Assembly: GCA_964617665.1 (NCBI GenBank)
Contig: CAZUAH010000656.1
Span: forward strand, 1-7,431
Direction: 5' to 3'
Source of the DNA: JADHUC01 sp964617665
GTDB taxonomy: Bacteria; Planctomycetota; Planctomycetia; Pirellulales; Pirellulaceae
Length of the DNA: 7,431 bases
Part shown: positions 6,773 through 7,431 of the stretch, in pieces
Layout of the letters: each line of letters opens with the position of its first letter
How positions within the stretch are numbered: the stretch's first letter is position 1
Program-made: the position numbers and the translations under genes
Notes under the pieces: model-generated
Told to the model about the DNA's origin: nothing
The model's database searches: none
What the model saw: only the letters and a program-made list of their open reading frames with translations

Positions 6773-7429
6773 ATGACTATCGACCGTCGAAGATTCCTGA
6801 TCAGTTCTGCTGCATCGGCCGCTGGCCTGTGCGCTGCAGCCAATGCCACAGCACAGGCGGAACCGGCGTTTGCAGCATCCGGTACTGGTGCCTGGCGTGG
6901 CAACCCGATCGCCGTGTCGACCTATTCATATTGGCGATACCGCAGCGGGGAGAAGCTGAAGATCGAAGATTGCATCGCCTTGGCCGGCGAGACGGGGTTC
7001 GATGCTGTCGAAGTCCTCGAAGTACAGATGCACCGGAAGGACAACGCCTATCTCCAGACGTTGAAGCGTCAAGCTTTCCTCGCTGGACTGAGTCTATGCG
7101 GCATGTCGACACATCAGGACTTTGTTTCGCCCGACGCCGAGGAGCGAAAAGCCAACGTCAGCAAGACCATCGCCAGCATCGAACTGGCCTACAAACTGGG
7201 AATCCCTACTATCCGAGTCAACACAGGGCGATGGGGAACCAGCAAGGACTTCGACGAACTAATGAAGAACCGGGGAATCGAGCCGCCTTTGCCTAGTTAC
7301 ACCGACGAAGATGCTTTCCCCTGGGTGATTGAGAGTCTGGAGCAATGCCTGCCCGCGGCCGAACGCTGCGGGGTGGTGCTCGGGGGCGCCAAACTTGCTC
7401 TTTCCTGGTTAACTGAGCTGGTTTTGTGA
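6773..7429 (+). CDS. Tat-exported xylose-isomerase-like TIM-barrel protein, C-terminally disrupted
   Basis: This looks like a sugar isomerase/epimerase of the xylose-isomerase-like (AP endonuclease family 2) superfamily, exported folded. The 218-residue reading begins MTIDRRRFLISSAASAAGLC, a clear twin-arginine signal, with likely cleavage before residue 40. The barrel starts with IAVSTYSYW (46-54) and continues with IEDCIALAGETGFDAVEVLE (64-83), LCGMSTHQDFV (108-118), a helix around 126-141 and IPTIRVNTGRW (144-154). The next helix runs around 183-197, followed by the strand CGVVLG (199-204). In relatives that strand leads into a glutamate-containing metal-binding segment (LEN-type). Here it runs instead into GAKLALSWLTELVL and a stop at 7427-7429. 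Typical members are near 300 residues, so roughly the last third, including most metal ligands, is missing. The gene follows the GH84-like gene by 46 bp and is probably in the same operon. The broken end is either a real truncation or rearrangement, or an assembly-edge artefact. Confidence 0.75.
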   Translation: MTIDRRRFLISSAASAAGLCAAANATAQAEPAFAASGTGAWRGNPIAVSTYSYWRYRSGEKLKIEDCIALAGETGFDAVEVLEVQMHRKDNAYLQTLKRQAFLAGLSLCGMSTHQDFVSPDAEERKANVSKTIASIELAYKLGIPTIRVNTGRWGTSKDFDELMKNRGIEPPLPSYTDEDAFPWVIESLEQCLPAAERCGVVLGGAKLALSWLTELVL

Positions 7430-7431
7430 GG
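7385..7431. other. Right-edge segment with no resemblance to the interrupted family
   Basis: After the codon for G204 of the TIM-barrel protein, no reading frame continues the expected family sequence, so a simple frameshift does not explain the change. The 47 bases could be the end of an inserted element, the junction of a rearrangement, or a chimeric or low-quality sequence end. No recognisable terminal inverted repeat can be assigned from so short a stretch. Confidence 0.4.

Noticed and set aside
1..7431. CRISPR arrays, tRNA or rRNA genes, transposase genes, toxin-antitoxin or defence systems
   Set aside because: No regularly spaced direct repeats, cloverleaf-like sequences, rRNA segments, DDE/serine/tyrosine recombinase motifs or known defence domains were seen on either strand.

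Overview
The window reads as a carbohydrate-degradation locus from an environmental bacterium, most likely of the Planctomycetota or a related PVC lineage. This lineage call is inference. It rests on the moderately high GC, large multidomain secreted CAZyme-like proteins with FG-GAP repeats, a twin-arginine-exported xylose-isomerase-like barrel protein, and palindromic dispersed-repeat-type hairpins. There are no RNA genes, CRISPR arrays or recognisable transposases.

Layout. Positions 1-106 are non-coding and hold a perfect 11-bp-stem palindrome followed by smaller hairpins. Positions 107-4919 (minus strand) are dominated by one very large exported protein. It has a signal peptide, a small alpha/beta N-domain, a heparinase II/III-like alpha/alpha-toroid plus beta-sandwich lyase module with a carbohydrate-binding-like insert, and an FG-GAP beta-propeller. 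The frame breaks at about 840 and again at about 750. Frame-switch reading shows that the coding signal continues through three different frames to a three-fold repeat domain ending at 107, so the original protein was probably about 1,600 residues. Positions 4920-5217 are a divergent regulatory region with an 18-bp inverted repeat overlapping a candidate promoter. Positions 5218-6726 (plus) encode an exported GH84-like glycosidase with a divergent active site. Positions 6773-7429 (plus) encode a Tat-signal xylose-isomerase-like TIM-barrel protein that follows the glycosidase after 46 bp. Its family resemblance stops abruptly about 47 bp before the window end.

How the genes may work together (inference). 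A surface or periplasmic lyase would cleave an acidic, uronate-containing polysaccharide. The GH84-like enzyme would trim amino-sugar or related residues from the products, and the TIM-barrel protein would isomerise, epimerise or otherwise process a released sugar. A lyase of heparinase type next to a GH84-like enzyme suggests a glycosaminoglycan-like or other sulfated/acetamido glycan, but the substrate cannot be fixed from sequence alone.

The points most worth checking are the double frame disruption and three-fold repeat domain at the end of the lyase, the altered catalytic pair of the GH84-like enzyme, and the abrupt loss of family sequence at the right edge.
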